A stretch of 22,601 nucleotides of DNA from Protostelium mycophagum (GCA_002081555.1 MZNV01000491.1:1-22601); one strand, 5' to 3'; shown: positions 7,478-18,583, counted from the first letter of the stretch. Translations and numbers: made by a program. The notes: generated by a model not told the origin, from the letters alone.

Positions 7478-10400
7478 TTATGCAGATTGTGACATCCGCT
7501 GCAGCCTCAAATTCTCTTCATGTAATTTCGCGATTTCATCTCCTAGTGTTACTACGTCATTCTACAACCAGTCAATCTCTGGTACTTTTGTATTTTTCCA
7601 AAAAAATAATTTCTTGTTGCAACGATACCATTTTTTACATCTAAATTTATTTTTATCACATCTGACACAAACACAAATATCAACATCAAAAGAAATTAAT
7701 TTAATTTATTTAATAATAAATGATTTATTTATGTTCTGCGGATTTTCCGCAAAGACACTCATTTTTGTATTTGTGGCAAAAAATCATAAAAAAATCATAA
7801 AAAAATCATAAAAAATCATAAAAGTTTAGAACCTGCAGTTGAATATTCCTGAGCATCGTATCCTGCAAGATTGCTTCTATTTTCGTATTCTTCTCGTTAT
7901 CTAGATCTTTATCCCTGCCAAAACCCCAAAACCCGCTGCCGCGGATCTGCTTTTGCGCGGTCTCCTTTTGCATCTCTTCGGTTGCTCTTCCGTGCAGTTT
8001 GCTCTTCGCCACAAAGTCACGGACCAGCGTCTACAACGCTCAGTTTTTTATTTATTATTATTATTTTGAGGTTACTTTACTACATTTAATTTTTGAAAAT
8101 CTGGTTTTCAGGGATATCTGGAGACGAAAAATCTTTGAATTTTCTTCTTTTTTTCGTGGAAAAGATTTCTGTTTTTTTTGAAAAAATCTTTTAAAAAAAA
8201 TCTTGAAAAAAACCTCTTTGTTTGCAAGTTCTTCATGTAATTTAGACATCTCCTCGTCTCTTTCCCTGTAAAATTTTATTCATCTACAACTACATGCCAA
8301 AATCTTTCGTTCTACATCGTTGTAGACGCCAAATATAATAATGAAATACCTCAATTTCTCTTCTAATTCTACTTTCTCTGCGATAAGTTTTCCCTTTTCC
8401 ATTGCGAGAGCTGTGATATCGTCTTGGAGCACATCTATTGTCACCCCTGACCTCATGAGATATCATAAGATTTTCAAAGGATGCAAGAATGATATCATAC
8501 ATCATTTTCCGAGAAAAATAAACAAGCCTCTTGCTAATTTCCAAAAAATAAAATAAAATAATAAAATAAAATAATAAAATAAAATAATAAAATAAAATAA
8601 TAAAATAAAATAATAAAATAAAATAAAATAAATACCCAATGAAGTGACAGGTGCGTTTGGATCTACAACTCTCGCTTTCGGAGATTCGGCCAAGTTGAGA
8701 TTCGCGTGCAGATTTGGCGTCGAGTTCATCATACGAGTGCCCTTCTGGATGATTGACCTCGGGTCGGAGGCGGCACGGTTCAGCATAGAAGTACTCAGGG
8801 CGAGTTGTGCGCTGTCAAGTGTGAATACTTTCACTCATCTAGCTCTTGAATTTTTTTGCACAAATCTTTTGATGTAAAAGTTGAAATATTTTTTCAAATA
8901 AATCGACAATTTCAAAATCTCAAATTTCATATTCTCTTTTTGAAATCTCAAATTTCAAATTTATTTTTAAAATAGAATCAATTTAAAAATAAAATGGTAT
9001 CAAAAAACTCACGTCAAATCCTCGATCTGCTTTTCATACTCCCTCCTCTCTCTAACTGTCTGTGTCTTCAGATCTTTTTGGAATTGTGCGATCTTCTTGT
9101 CGTTGATCCTCTGCTCTGTGATGGAGTCTTGTAATGCAACTTCCGCATCTGATTTCTTCTGAATCGCATCTGCGAGTGATCGTTCCATCATCGAGATCAT
9201 TTCCTCTTGTTGCTGAATTTTCTCGGAAAATTCGTCGATGAGATCATGTGCGGTGTCGAGATCGGCGATGGCGGCCCTGACATGTGTCACAAGAATTCGT
9301 CATAAAAACAATATTTTTGGCGCGTTGTAGAGCGTGAAGAGGTACGTACAATTGAAACTCCGAAAGTAGAAGGGAGGACTTTTGATATGTGTCTCTCTCC
9401 ACCACAATTGTCGACATGACGTCATCCAGCTCCTTCTTCTCCGCCGTGATCTACAACTCGTTCAGATTTTCCGATGAATCTCCGGGAAATTTCGTCGAGA
9501 TTTCCTCACGGTTGCCAGGGCCTCTTTCAGTTTGTCGCGGTGGTTTCTGGTGCCTTCTAGTCTTGCAGTGAGCTCTTCAACCTTCTCTTCAAGTTCTTCG
9601 TTTTTGTTGGTCAGAGTCCGAATCTTTTCTTCTGAAATTCTGTTGCGCTCCATCTACAACGAGTCATTTGTGAGCACTTTGTAACCGAGAGGTGACGGTG
9701 ATTACCCAAGATCTAAAAAAACTCGTGATATTTTGGTTACGTTTCATACGATTTTTTGTGAAATTTCTGAGAGATTTCGTGGAAATTTCAATCTACCTCA
9801 TCCTCAAGAGCCTTTCGGGTGTCATTCCACAGTCCAAAATAATTGTCCATCTTTGCCTTCGTCTCTTTCGCTTCTTCTTGCATCTTGTTGATGTCCTCGT
9901 TTAATATCAAGATAGACTCTTTATGCGCCGCGATTTGATCCAACTACAACGAGTCAGAATTGCATCTACAACGAGATTTTCAAAAAAAATTGTGTTGTAG
10001 ATCGTGGCAAAAAATTTATGTTGTAGATCGTGGCAAAAAAAATTTGTGTTGTAGATCGTGGCAAAAAAAATCCGTATAAATTCGACAATAAAAATAACCT
10101 TGATTTTCATCTTCTCCTCGGTCTCTCTCATCTGGTCATCTACAACGGTCATCTTCTCTCTCAGGGCGGCAGCTTCGGCCTTGGCCTTGACTAACTCTTC
10201 TTTTAGTTGGTTTGCTCCGTTGTCGACATTTGTCTTCACTTGGTTGAGGGAGGCCATCTCCTCTTTGAAATTTTCCTGAAAATTCGGTGAAAATTCAGGA
10301 GAGAGGAGGAAATGTCGACATCTTCTATTTTTGAGAGTTGTAGATGAACGATCTGAAAAATGAAATAAAGTGAAAAAAAGTTGAAGCAAATTGAAAAATC

Positions 10401-13082
10401 CGAAAAAACTTTGATTAAAAATGAAAAAAGCTGAAAAAAAGTTGACAAAAATTGAAACTCCAAAAATTGATGAAAAATAAAAATTGCTCTTACCTTTTGT
10501 TTATTTACGCTGTCCTCTAAAGAAGCTCTCGAAGACCTCTCCATCGCCAAATCGTCTCTCAACTCATCAATTTTGAGCGACTTTTCACTGAATCCTCCAT
10601 CAGATCTACAATTCGATCTACAACGAGACTCACGCCAATTTCGCGATGATGTGTTCTCTGTCTTCGTGTACCATCTTTAACTCTTCTTCAAATCTGTCCC
10701 TCTCTGTCGACATTTTTTTCACCTCATCTTTCTGTACAAGGTCACGTGACCTGAAATTTCCGGGAATTTTGACGGGAATCTGGAGACTTACCGCTGACTT
10801 GATCAATTCTTGTAATTTTTTTGCTTCTTCGTCCTGAAGAAATATTAATTAAAATTGAATTAAAATGTAATAAAAATTTAATTAAATTCCTCCAAATCTT
10901 TCGAAACTTTCCTCCAAATTCCCGAAACTTCCCTGATTTCTCAATGAAAATTCCCAGAAAATTCACCTTATCTTCCAGCTGCCGCTTGTGCTTTGAGATG
11001 AGTTGAGATATCTCTGCATCCTTCTCCTCTTGCAATTTGATTAGACTCGTTTGTCGTAGTTTAGTTTTTTCTTTCCACATTTCGACTTGTGCTTCGAGAG
11101 CCGCTTTGGCCTCTGAAAAAGCTTTCTCTCTGTCTTCATCCATTTTACCGAGGTTTTCCCTGAGAAAATCAGGACCACTCGGGTCAAAGTGAAGAGTTGT
11201 AGATGGGAAAATTCCGTGAAATTTGATGAAATTGTGATTTTAAAAATCTGTTGATGAATAAAATTTAAAATGTTGATTTTTGGAGTTGTAGAATCAGTTG
11301 TAGATCAACCGTACTTGGTGTCAGAGCGCCTAGGGGTATTTCTGGGGGTGTTTGACCGTGAGATGACAGGTGTGAGTGGGTCAACCATCTACAACGATTA
11401 TTTTCTTTTTGATTAAGATTTTTCATTTTCTGGTGAAAATAATCGTGCTTTTTGAAAAACAAAAAATGACTCGTTGTAGAGAGACTCACCGGTGATTCTT
11501 CAGCCGAAGCTTCACCAGAATTTGCTTCATTATTACTGGGTGATAACGGATCAGAGACAGTTGACAATGGATCTACAACCTGCATTTTTTATTTCTGTGA
11601 AACTAAATTTTCAGAATAAAATTTTTATTTTTATTTAACGAAATTGAATTTTTAAAATCATATAAAATTAGTTGTAGATGGACTGACCTGTTCTGAAGAA
11701 CTGAGTGGATCGGATACGTCAGCAGACAGCGGATCATTCATTTGGTCCGAGTTTCTCAGTGAAGAGCTGTTCCTCAGAACGCGAGGGGACGAGGCGGGGG
11801 ATGCGAGGCCCAGGGAAGACTTGAGATCAACAAACCCAGATTTTTGAGCCACCTTATGACGTCATCATATATACAACAGACACAGACATTTATTATTATT
11901 TATTTTGTCCAAAATTTTAAAAAATAAATTCACCTTGGCGAAGGAATTTGTTCGCAGATCTGCGATCTTCTCCTTTATCTGCTGTGACGTGACCTTCGCA
12001 TATTTCAGTCACCATTTTCGCATGTTTCAGTCACCTGCGAATCCGAACCGTTGCCCTCAGATTCCGTTGTAGACAGAGACTCCATCTGATGGAGGATGAA
12101 ATCGACCTGCCTATTCTTTTGCTCCAGCTTTTCGTTTATGTCGCTTTGGTTACGCCTGGCACGCGCCAGCTCCGCTGGAAAATTCAGTGAAATTCTGATG
12201 AATTTGAAATGAAAATTCAATGAAAATTACAAGAATAGTGAGATCCAAAACGGACAAAAAATGCTGCAAATGGCTTGGAATTTTTTAAAACAAAAAGCCA
12301 TAAATAGATCTTGAGGTTTGGACGATCACCTTGCATTCTTCTGTTCTCTTCGTCTTTTGCCTGTACAATGGTCGTTTTTTCGGCAGACTACAATGAGTCA
12401 TGACCCAATATGTCATCTACAACTCACCTCTTTTTTGATTTTCTCTAGCTCATTATTTAATTGAGTATTTGATTCGTGAATACTCCGAATACTGGCTCGT
12501 AAAACTTGTATCTGCAGAAAAATCTCAGAAATTTTATAGAAGATTCAAGAAAAAGTCTCGTCTACAACGAGTGATTTTAATTGAAAAATATTATCAGAAA
12601 TTTTTCCAAAAGCAGAAATTTCGTTGAATTTTGCTCTGCAAAAGTGAAGTCACCTGGTCTTGTGATTCTTGTTTTGATTGTTCTATATTTAGTAACAGCA
12701 TCTCCTTCTCCCGTTGCAACGCGGCGAACTCGGCAGACTTTTTACTCTTATTGATGACGTCTATGAATATTTAGAACCTGAAAGTGATTTCTGAAGGAAT
12801 GTCCCCACCATTCAACTTGGCGGTTTCTGGTAAAAATCAGTGATCAGGTAAAGAAAACAATGATCTGACGTGTAGAAAATCCGTGGTGGAACGAGAATGA
12901 GAAAATGTTTTGGTTGCAACGTAATCGATATCGGGTTATGATGATAATTTAGAAAAGAACATCTCACCATTTTTCAACGCCTTTACTTGTGTTCTGAGTT
13001 CATAAGCAGCCTCTCTCTCTTCCATAAACTGGCTGTGCAGCCGCGTGAACTCTTCCGCTGAAATGGTCCCATTATCAGCCAT
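7478..13082 (-). CDS. Long coiled-coil protein, 919 aa, 23 exons, family unknown
   Basis: Exons: 12968-13082, 12654-12760, 12428-12511, 12330-12387, 12035-12174, 11934-11993, 11688-11852, 11490-11579, 11315-11388, 10967-11159, 10792-10833, 10634-10731, 10494-10587, 10099-10275, 9797-9943, 9510-9653, 9350-9450, 9013-9276, 8636-8811, 8350-8446, 8214-8265, 7833-8030 and 7478-7561. Every junction keeps phase (2760 nt). The protein starts MADNGTISAEEF. Residues 1-165, 298-720 and 777-919 are heptad-like and rich in E, K, Q and L (for example EELEEKVEELTARLEG), giving three coiled-coil blocks. Two Ser/Pro-rich linkers (189-298 and 718-776) carry repeated DPLS/VVDP motifs. No motor, RRM or enzymatic domain is seen; a scaffold, tether or cytoskeletal role is inference. 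Introns run 40-271 nt, longer than in the neighbours, and many carry the CTCGTTGTAG motif. Confidence 0.88.
7778..7823. repeat. AAAAATCAT short tandem repeat
   Basis: Four to five copies of a 9-11 nt unit (AAAATCATAAA) sit just past the donor of the last intron (7562-7832) of the coiled-coil gene, here shown on the plus strand. Confidence 0.75.
8549..8634. repeat. 13-bp AT-rich minisatellite
   Basis: The unit ATAAAATAAAATA is repeated about six times with little variation. It fills the donor-proximal half of intron 19 (8447-8635) of the coiled-coil gene. In the sense direction it is a long T-rich run directly after the donor GTATTT. Confidence 0.85.
9993..10072. repeat. Three tandem copies of a 26-28 nt unit carrying the TTGTAGAT motif
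   Basis: TGTTGTAGATCGTGGC followed by an A-run recurs at 9993, 10019 and 10047 on the plus strand, inside intron 14 (9944-10098) of the coiled-coil gene. The 16-nt core is identical in all three; only the A-run and its end vary. The motif is inverted relative to the gene here, while two sense copies close the same intron. Confidence 0.9.
11994..12034 (-). repeat. 41-nt intron made of a tandem duplication
   Basis: In the gene's sense, intron 5 of the coiled-coil gene is GTGACTGAAACATGCGAAAA, then TG, then GTGACTGAAATATGCGAAG. It is two near-identical copies of about 20 nt, each beginning with a GTGACT donor-like sequence. The second copy ends in the functional AG. Confidence 0.85.
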
Positions 13083-13498
13083 TTCACACCTTGATGTCTT
13101 TAGCACGTGAAAGCATCATCCGGATGAAGTGACAGAGTCTGAGTTGTCGTTGTTCATCATAGCGCAGAAAATTGCAAGTGACAAGACAGTATGTCTCAGA
13201 CCTGCTCATGACACACGAACACAAATGAACGTAGAAGTTTAGAGGGAAGGTGCTTACCTCTTCCCGTTGTCCGGATTTGAATATTAATTTGAGTTTTCAG
13301 GGGTTTTCGTATTTGACAGTTGCTGATCGCGTTGTAGTGCTCTCGTCTAAACACAATTTTCCGCCCACAGAATCCTTTTCTCTGGGTGGTGTAACACAAG
13401 AACCCGTTCGCAAGATATGCACACAGCCTAAACTCAGCCAATCACTCATCACAAAAAAGAAACCCCACAAATATAAATTTTTATAACAACAAGGTGAT
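13083..13498. other. Intergenic: promoter side of the coiled-coil gene and 3' flank of the amidohydrolase
   Basis: No coding exon is convincing on either strand. Open frames at 13196-13441, 13250-13486 and 13297-13542 overlap one another, have no recognisable domain and no matching splice partners. No TATA box or AATAAA is evident. Confidence 0.55.
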
Positions 13499-14756
13499 TT
13501 AGCTAAAGTCCATTCTAAATCTTCTGGTTCCAGTGGCTCCAACTTGTGAAGGTCTCAAACCGAGGAGGTTCAAAGCGGTGGTCTGTGCCATGGACTTCTT
13601 AACGTGCTGGGCGAGCTCGAGATCGTCGAACCAGTCGGCACCATCCTCCATGTAGACATAAGGGTAATCGGTTGAGAACATGATTCTGTCGTAACCGACG
13701 GCCTTGATGGCTGTGTTGAGGGTTGGGGTGGAGAAGAACCCAGAGGTGGTGATGAAGATGTTGGTCTCGAAGTAGTGTCTGAAGTTGTACTTGGCAACTC
13801 CTCTACGTCCAAATCTCTCCATGAGGAAGTCGGCTCTGGACAGGTCGTAGGGGATACGCTCTCCCATGTGGCCGATGATGACGTTCAGGTCAGGGAAGCG
13901 GTCAAAGATGCCGTTGAGACACAGACCGAGGACGTGTCTGGAGGTGGTCTCGGCGAATTGCCAGATGGCTCCGGTGAGGTTGTAGCGAGGAGTTCCTGGG
14001 GTCCACAGCTGGGAGATCTCGCCTTGAGAGGGGAGTCTAGGGTGGAGATAGATGGGTACACCGAGCTTCACAGCTTTGGCCCAGAAGACGTCATACTGGG
14101 GTTGGTCGTAGAAGATGAGAGTTCCGTTAGGTCCCTGTGGATTTTAGCATTCACAATTATTTGAGATGGTGACTTACCAGCTGCCAGTCGTTAATCATGG
14201 CACCAAAGAAACCTAATTTGTTGACGCATCTCTCAAGCTCGGCAGCGGCGAGGGTGGCGTTGTGCATGGCCAAAGAGCAGAACCCACCAAGACGGTTGGG
14301 GTAGCTGCTGATGTTGCGTGCCAACTGGTTGTTGAGAGAACGAGCCAATACCAAAGCGGCAGCGGGGTCGGCGACGTCTGTAGTTTGTTAGAGCTTTCTT
14401 CACTATCATGAAGTCTCACTCTGAACTCCGGGACCGCTCATCGAGAGAACAGCAAAGTCGATTCCAGTAGCGTCCATAGTGGCAAGGCGTTGGTTAGTGA
14501 AGTCCAAAAGCAGGTTCGCCAGCTGAGTCTTGCAGTTGATGTCGGTGGCACCACATTGAGTCAAACCGGGAGCAATGATGTCTTGGCTGCTGACGTGCTC
14601 CTCTAAAGCGATCTTTCTGTAGATCGGATCACCTGCGTTCTGACCGAACCAGCCTCCAGGGGTAGGAAGGTAAGACACATAGGACGGCTGTCCATTTACT
14701 GTCTGAGAAACAGCAGCATGGCAAGAGATCAAGAGTAAAAAGTACAAGGCTAGCAT
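13499..14756 (-). CDS. Secreted amidohydrolase-2 family enzyme, gamma-resorcylate/2,3-dihydroxybenzoate decarboxylase or ACMSD type, 390 aa
   Basis: Exons: 14420-14756, 14178-14377 and 13499-14134; introns of 42 and 43 nt, phases consistent. The metal-site residues of the decarboxylase branch of the amidohydrolase superfamily are all visible: Glu52 and His54 (IALEEHV, the E-x-H that replaces H-x-H), His210 (IYLHPR), His268 (IIGHMGE) and Asp335 (FSTDYPY). Non-oxidative, reversible decarboxylation of an aromatic or semialdehyde acid is expected; the exact substrate cannot be read. Start at 14756 gives a clear signal peptide (MLALYFLLLISCHAAVS). An in-frame ATG at 14834 would add 26 residues before it and is less likely. 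Known family members are mostly cytosolic, so a secretory signal is unusual. The C-terminal 20 residues after LNLLGLRPSQ are unmatched. The gene is divergent from the adenylyl cyclase across about 640 bp. Confidence 0.92.
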
Positions 14757-15392
14757 CGTGGATAGGCGTCGCCCAAAAATGAGAGAACGAATGACCAAAC
14801 CAAACGCGAACTTAATTCGCGGTTCCTGACGCAAAATGCGATTGCGGAGGCAAAATGTCGAATTTGAGCCTATTTTTGGCTTCGCGCCTCTATAAAAGGA
14901 GCCTTAGATCTATTTATCTCCAAACGATAGGCCACCCAGAAACGTCAGAGCCTGTCAATTTAAGCCAACCAAGATTTGTGTATCTTCATGGATGTCTGGG
15001 TTACATCAGGTGTTGCTTCCGTGCTAAAGTATGCTGTGGCGGTTTTCACGTACAGTGTGCGAGATGATTAAGAGATGCGAGTGTTTTATAGAGTGCCCGT
15101 TTTGAGCTACTGAACCTGCCGACCAATGGGGATCCCTGGGGATGCTGTGTTAAGATCTGGATTAGCGAATTTTTTTTGCGTTGCCGCAGGAACGAAGCAA
15201 TCTGAACGACGAATAAAGCGAAATCACCGTTGGTGTGTGATTTATTTTTGCAACATCAGCAGGCTGTCCATCTGGATCCGATTGGTGATGACTTGGTTTT
15301 CAAATCCAAAAGATGATATCGAATCGTTCCCAAGGATTTCGGTGAGTTGACATTGCTAATCATGATCAGAAGTTGATAGTAATCAGAAAAGT
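14757..15392. other. Divergent intergenic region with a plus-strand TATA box at 14891-14897
   Basis: A clean TATAAAAGG at 14891 points right, toward the adenylyl cyclase whose start is 500 nt downstream. If used, it implies a 5' UTR of more than 450 nt, perhaps with a spliced leader exon. No coding exon is convincing; open frames at 14855-15067 and 15126-15350 have no recognisable features. A second weaker TATA-like run (TTTATAGAG) lies near 15085. Confidence 0.5.
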
Positions 15393-18300
15393 ATGTCATT
15401 TGCGAGCCAAGGTACTTTTTCGGATAAGAGCTCGCGAGGTACAGGCTCTCGAGGCACGTCTAGAGCAAGCTCGAGGTCAGTTCTCCATGAAAGGTCATGT
15501 CTGATACGTGGCGCAGAGCAGATGAAGAACTCGAACTCGAACAAGAGATACAGACGGCAGTGACTTCTGATGAAGCAGAAGCACACTTTCAGAACAAATA
15601 CACTCTCAAACTGAGCGATGATTTGGAACACAGATTTTGGACATCAACACAAATGCTGTGGTTTTTTCGCCTCATTGCGATCTTGTGGGTGGCTGTTGGC
15701 ATTCCACGAATCATAGTGACCGCTCCATCATCAGTCAATTGTGAGTGGACCGTTGCGAAGTTCCGACCTGACATTTGCAGATGGTTACAGAGGCTTTCTC
15801 CTCGTCTTAGCTGTTTTGACCTTCGTCATGTTATTCATTCCAAAATGCATACGAAAAGTCGAGTGGATCCATTGGTTCTGGCTCTTTCAATATTCTATAT
15901 ACTCGATTCAAACAGCCAGAGAATATACCGTCACATTTTATTGTCAAGTGGAGGTCGCATGGACCATTGGCACGATGGTGACAGGCGTCATTCCTCTAAG
16001 ATGGCTCTTCCCTCACCGACTCTTAACTTTCATCGCCGTCACATTGTGGGGTTTCATCTCTCTCAAAGACACACCAGCAGCATTGTTTCCATTTGGACAA
16101 TTTTTTTGTGCATTTGGACTGGCTTTGATCATCGGGACGGTCAAACATCGCCACAGCGAGCTGACAAAGAAGAGAAACCTCATCTTCCAAGTGACTTCAG
16201 AATTGAAACAAGAGCAACTGTCTCTGGAGAGGGCCAGAGCCGAGGGTCTGCTTCTAAACGTGCTGCCGGAGACCATCTCAAAACAACTCAAGAGGAAGGG
16301 CAGAAATCTTCAGGACATCGACAACTCTGAAGGTCTCATCATCACGGAGCATTACTCGTGAGTTATGAAATTGCTTCAGAGATGCTTAATTTTTGCAGGA
16401 AAGTAAGCGTGATTTTCATTGATGTAGTGGGATTCACCCTTCTCTCCGCCACAGTTACCCCTCAGCAGGTACAGAGGAAGGTCGTTTTGCACTCTGACTC
16501 TGACAGGTCGTGTCGGTACTTAACGAGGTGTTCACGGCCTTTGACGTCATCTGCAGCCGCCATAACGTGGAGAAGATCAAGACCATCGGAGACGCTTACG
16601 TTGCAATCTCTGGAATCCCACAGAGTAACCCGAATAATGCGAAAAGCGCCTTGGACACAGCACTTGAGCTCGTCTCTGCTCCTGAACTGAAGAGAAATTC
16701 TCTCGGTGCAGAGCTGCAAATAAGATGTGGTGTCGCTACCGGATCCGTGACCTCCGGGGTTCTCGGGGTTAAGAGGTGGCAATACGACGTGTACGGAGAA
16801 ACAGTCGACAGAGCGGAGGTGGAGATATCGAACCCTGAACCAATCGCTGATATTTATAGGCGCTGCAGACTGCAGGAAGACCTGACCACGTCCGAGCCTG
16901 CAAAAAAACCCTTGAAGCGGTGAAAGGAGATTCGAAATACATGATAGAAAGCGATGATATAGATCCTGATAGTTTCATCGTCCATTCCTCGAATCACGTG
17001 AGATTTCGATGAAAATTCCTCGCTCTTCTGCTGACAGCGCTAGGTGCGTCTCATGTCGGCCTTACCAGTGGAAGAGGAACAACAGTCTGTGGTTGCTGTT
17101 GAGCAGCCTTTAGAGGAGCCAATCAATTACGCCATCATGGAGTTTAAGAACAAGAATACCAGAAAGCACTATAACAGCTCACTCAAAATAGCCTTGAGGA
17201 AAGAGAGAAATACACAACTGATGGTGAGTTCCGCATCCATCATGATCTCTGAAGACCACAGCTGGGCCTCTTTATCCTTCTCGCTTTCCTAATTGCTGAT
17301 GCATCCACGCCCGCCTTCTTTCTGAAATACTATATGTACATAGGATACCTCATTGTCTTTTTGTTAACCATCGGACAATGGGCTCTCACTCCCTTCATCG
17401 TCAAACTCCCCCGAGCTGTGTCGCAAGGCATCTTCGTCTTGTACTTCTGGTGCTTCTGTGCGCTTTTCATCGCTTCGGATTACTACAACCCGTCCAAATC
17501 GACATTCATGAAGACAAGAGTGGTTATTGTGTTGTTTTGGGCCATCACTTACCCGATATTACACTTGTGGACTTCAGTGGTCTTCCTATTGGGTGCCTTC
17601 ATGACTGTGGTGTGTATGAGTACGATACTTCCCAAACTAGTGGTGAGTTTTGAAATTTCACTGAAATTTCACTGAATTTTTTAGGTCATGATCCAGACCA
17701 TCGCGATTCAACCCGAAGTGTTGATCATTGTGATGCTGATGTCGTCCAAAGTTGGATTGTCTATCAGCGGAATGCGGTCTTACGAGCTTCTTCGTAGAAT
17801 ATTCAATCAGTCACAAGTACTTCTATCTGAGAGCAAGAGATCCCAAATGTTACTCTTGAATATTTTGCCCAAACATATCGCGGAGAAGTTGAAGACCTCT
17901 TCCGACACTATTGCCGAGTTCTACCCTGAGGTAAATTCAGAAGCTGTCATTCTCCATCTTTGACACGTGTCAGGTCACCGCAATATTCATCAAAGTCGTC
18001 TGTGCTGATACCGGCTCACCAATAGAGACGATGTCTCTATTGAACGGGGTTTTCAGCAGTTTTGACCACCTCTGTACCAAACATGGTGTTGAGAAGATCA
18101 AAACTATCGGCAAGGGCTACATGGCCGTGGGCGGAATCAACACCCAAGGCTCCACCAATGATACCATCCACGCCTGCATCAAGGTGGCAGAGTTTGCGCA
18201 CGCAATCAACGAATCTATGAGCGAGCTTTCGGAAAAATATGCCATGCAATTGAGGACCAGAATTGGGATTCATGTTGGCCCTTGTGTGGGAGGTGTGATC

Positions 18301-18583
18301 GGAAAGAAGAAGTTTTATTATGACATGTGGGGAGATACCATCAATACCGCATCCAGGTGAGCACGCGTCTACAACGTTGTAGACTTGACTAAAAATCTTC
18401 AGAATGGAATCGAGCGGAGTAGCGAGTGAAATTCACCTCAGCGACACAGCGGCAAAAGCCTTGAACCCCTACTTTTGGTGCAATCGACGAGGGACGATAT
18501 GTATTAAAGGAAAAGGAGACATGGAAACCTTCTGGCTGCAAGGCAAACGGGGAAGTTCACCAAACACAGTCAGTCGTGAGTGA
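15393..18583 (+). CDS. Transmembrane adenylyl cyclase, 2 x (6 TM + class III cyclase domain), 924 aa
   Basis: Exons: 15393-15475, 15517-15740, 15781-16357, 16399-16468, 16507-16818, 16860-16997, 17044-17223, 17262-17642, 17685-17930, 17974-18356 and 18403-18583. All introns are 38-46 nt and 2775 coding nt stay in phase. The first exon gives a Ser/Arg-rich N-terminus; the ATG at 15497 lies inside intron 1. Six TM helices (about residues 74-225) precede cyclase domain C1. Six more (encoded by 17262-17760) precede C2. C1 holds both metal aspartates, Asp303 (FIDVVGFT) and Asp347 (TIGDAYVA), 44 residues apart as in animal enzymes, but its NxxxR end is degenerate (YGETVDRAE). C2 lacks both aspartates (Lys744, Lys784) yet has the adenine-selecting Lys780 and Asp854 and catalytic Asn861 and Arg865 (MWGDTINTASR). 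It should make cAMP from ATP at a membrane through one C1/C2 site, like Dictyostelium ACA. Convergent with the next gene, 193 bp apart. Confidence 0.95.
18367..18384. repeat. 18-bp perfect palindrome built from two TTGTAGA motifs
   Basis: GTCTACAACGTTGTAGAC reads the same on both strands. It lies inside the last intron (18357-18402) of the adenylyl cyclase. Each half is a copy of the dispersed sequence that ends many introns in this window. Confidence 0.95.

Noticed and set aside
9993-10072. Possible CRISPR-like array
   Set aside because: Only three contiguous units with no unique spacers, inside an intron of a eukaryotic gene.
10276-10493. Extra exon encoding IVHLQLSKIEDVDISSSLL in intron 13 of the coiled-coil gene
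   Set aside because: It would leave phase 2 and throw the next exon out of frame; without it, phase 0 joins phase 0.
15497-15740. Start of the adenylyl cyclase at the ATG at 15497
   Set aside because: This ATG lies within a consensus 41-nt intron (15476-15516); splicing joins an upstream ATG at 15393 in phase.
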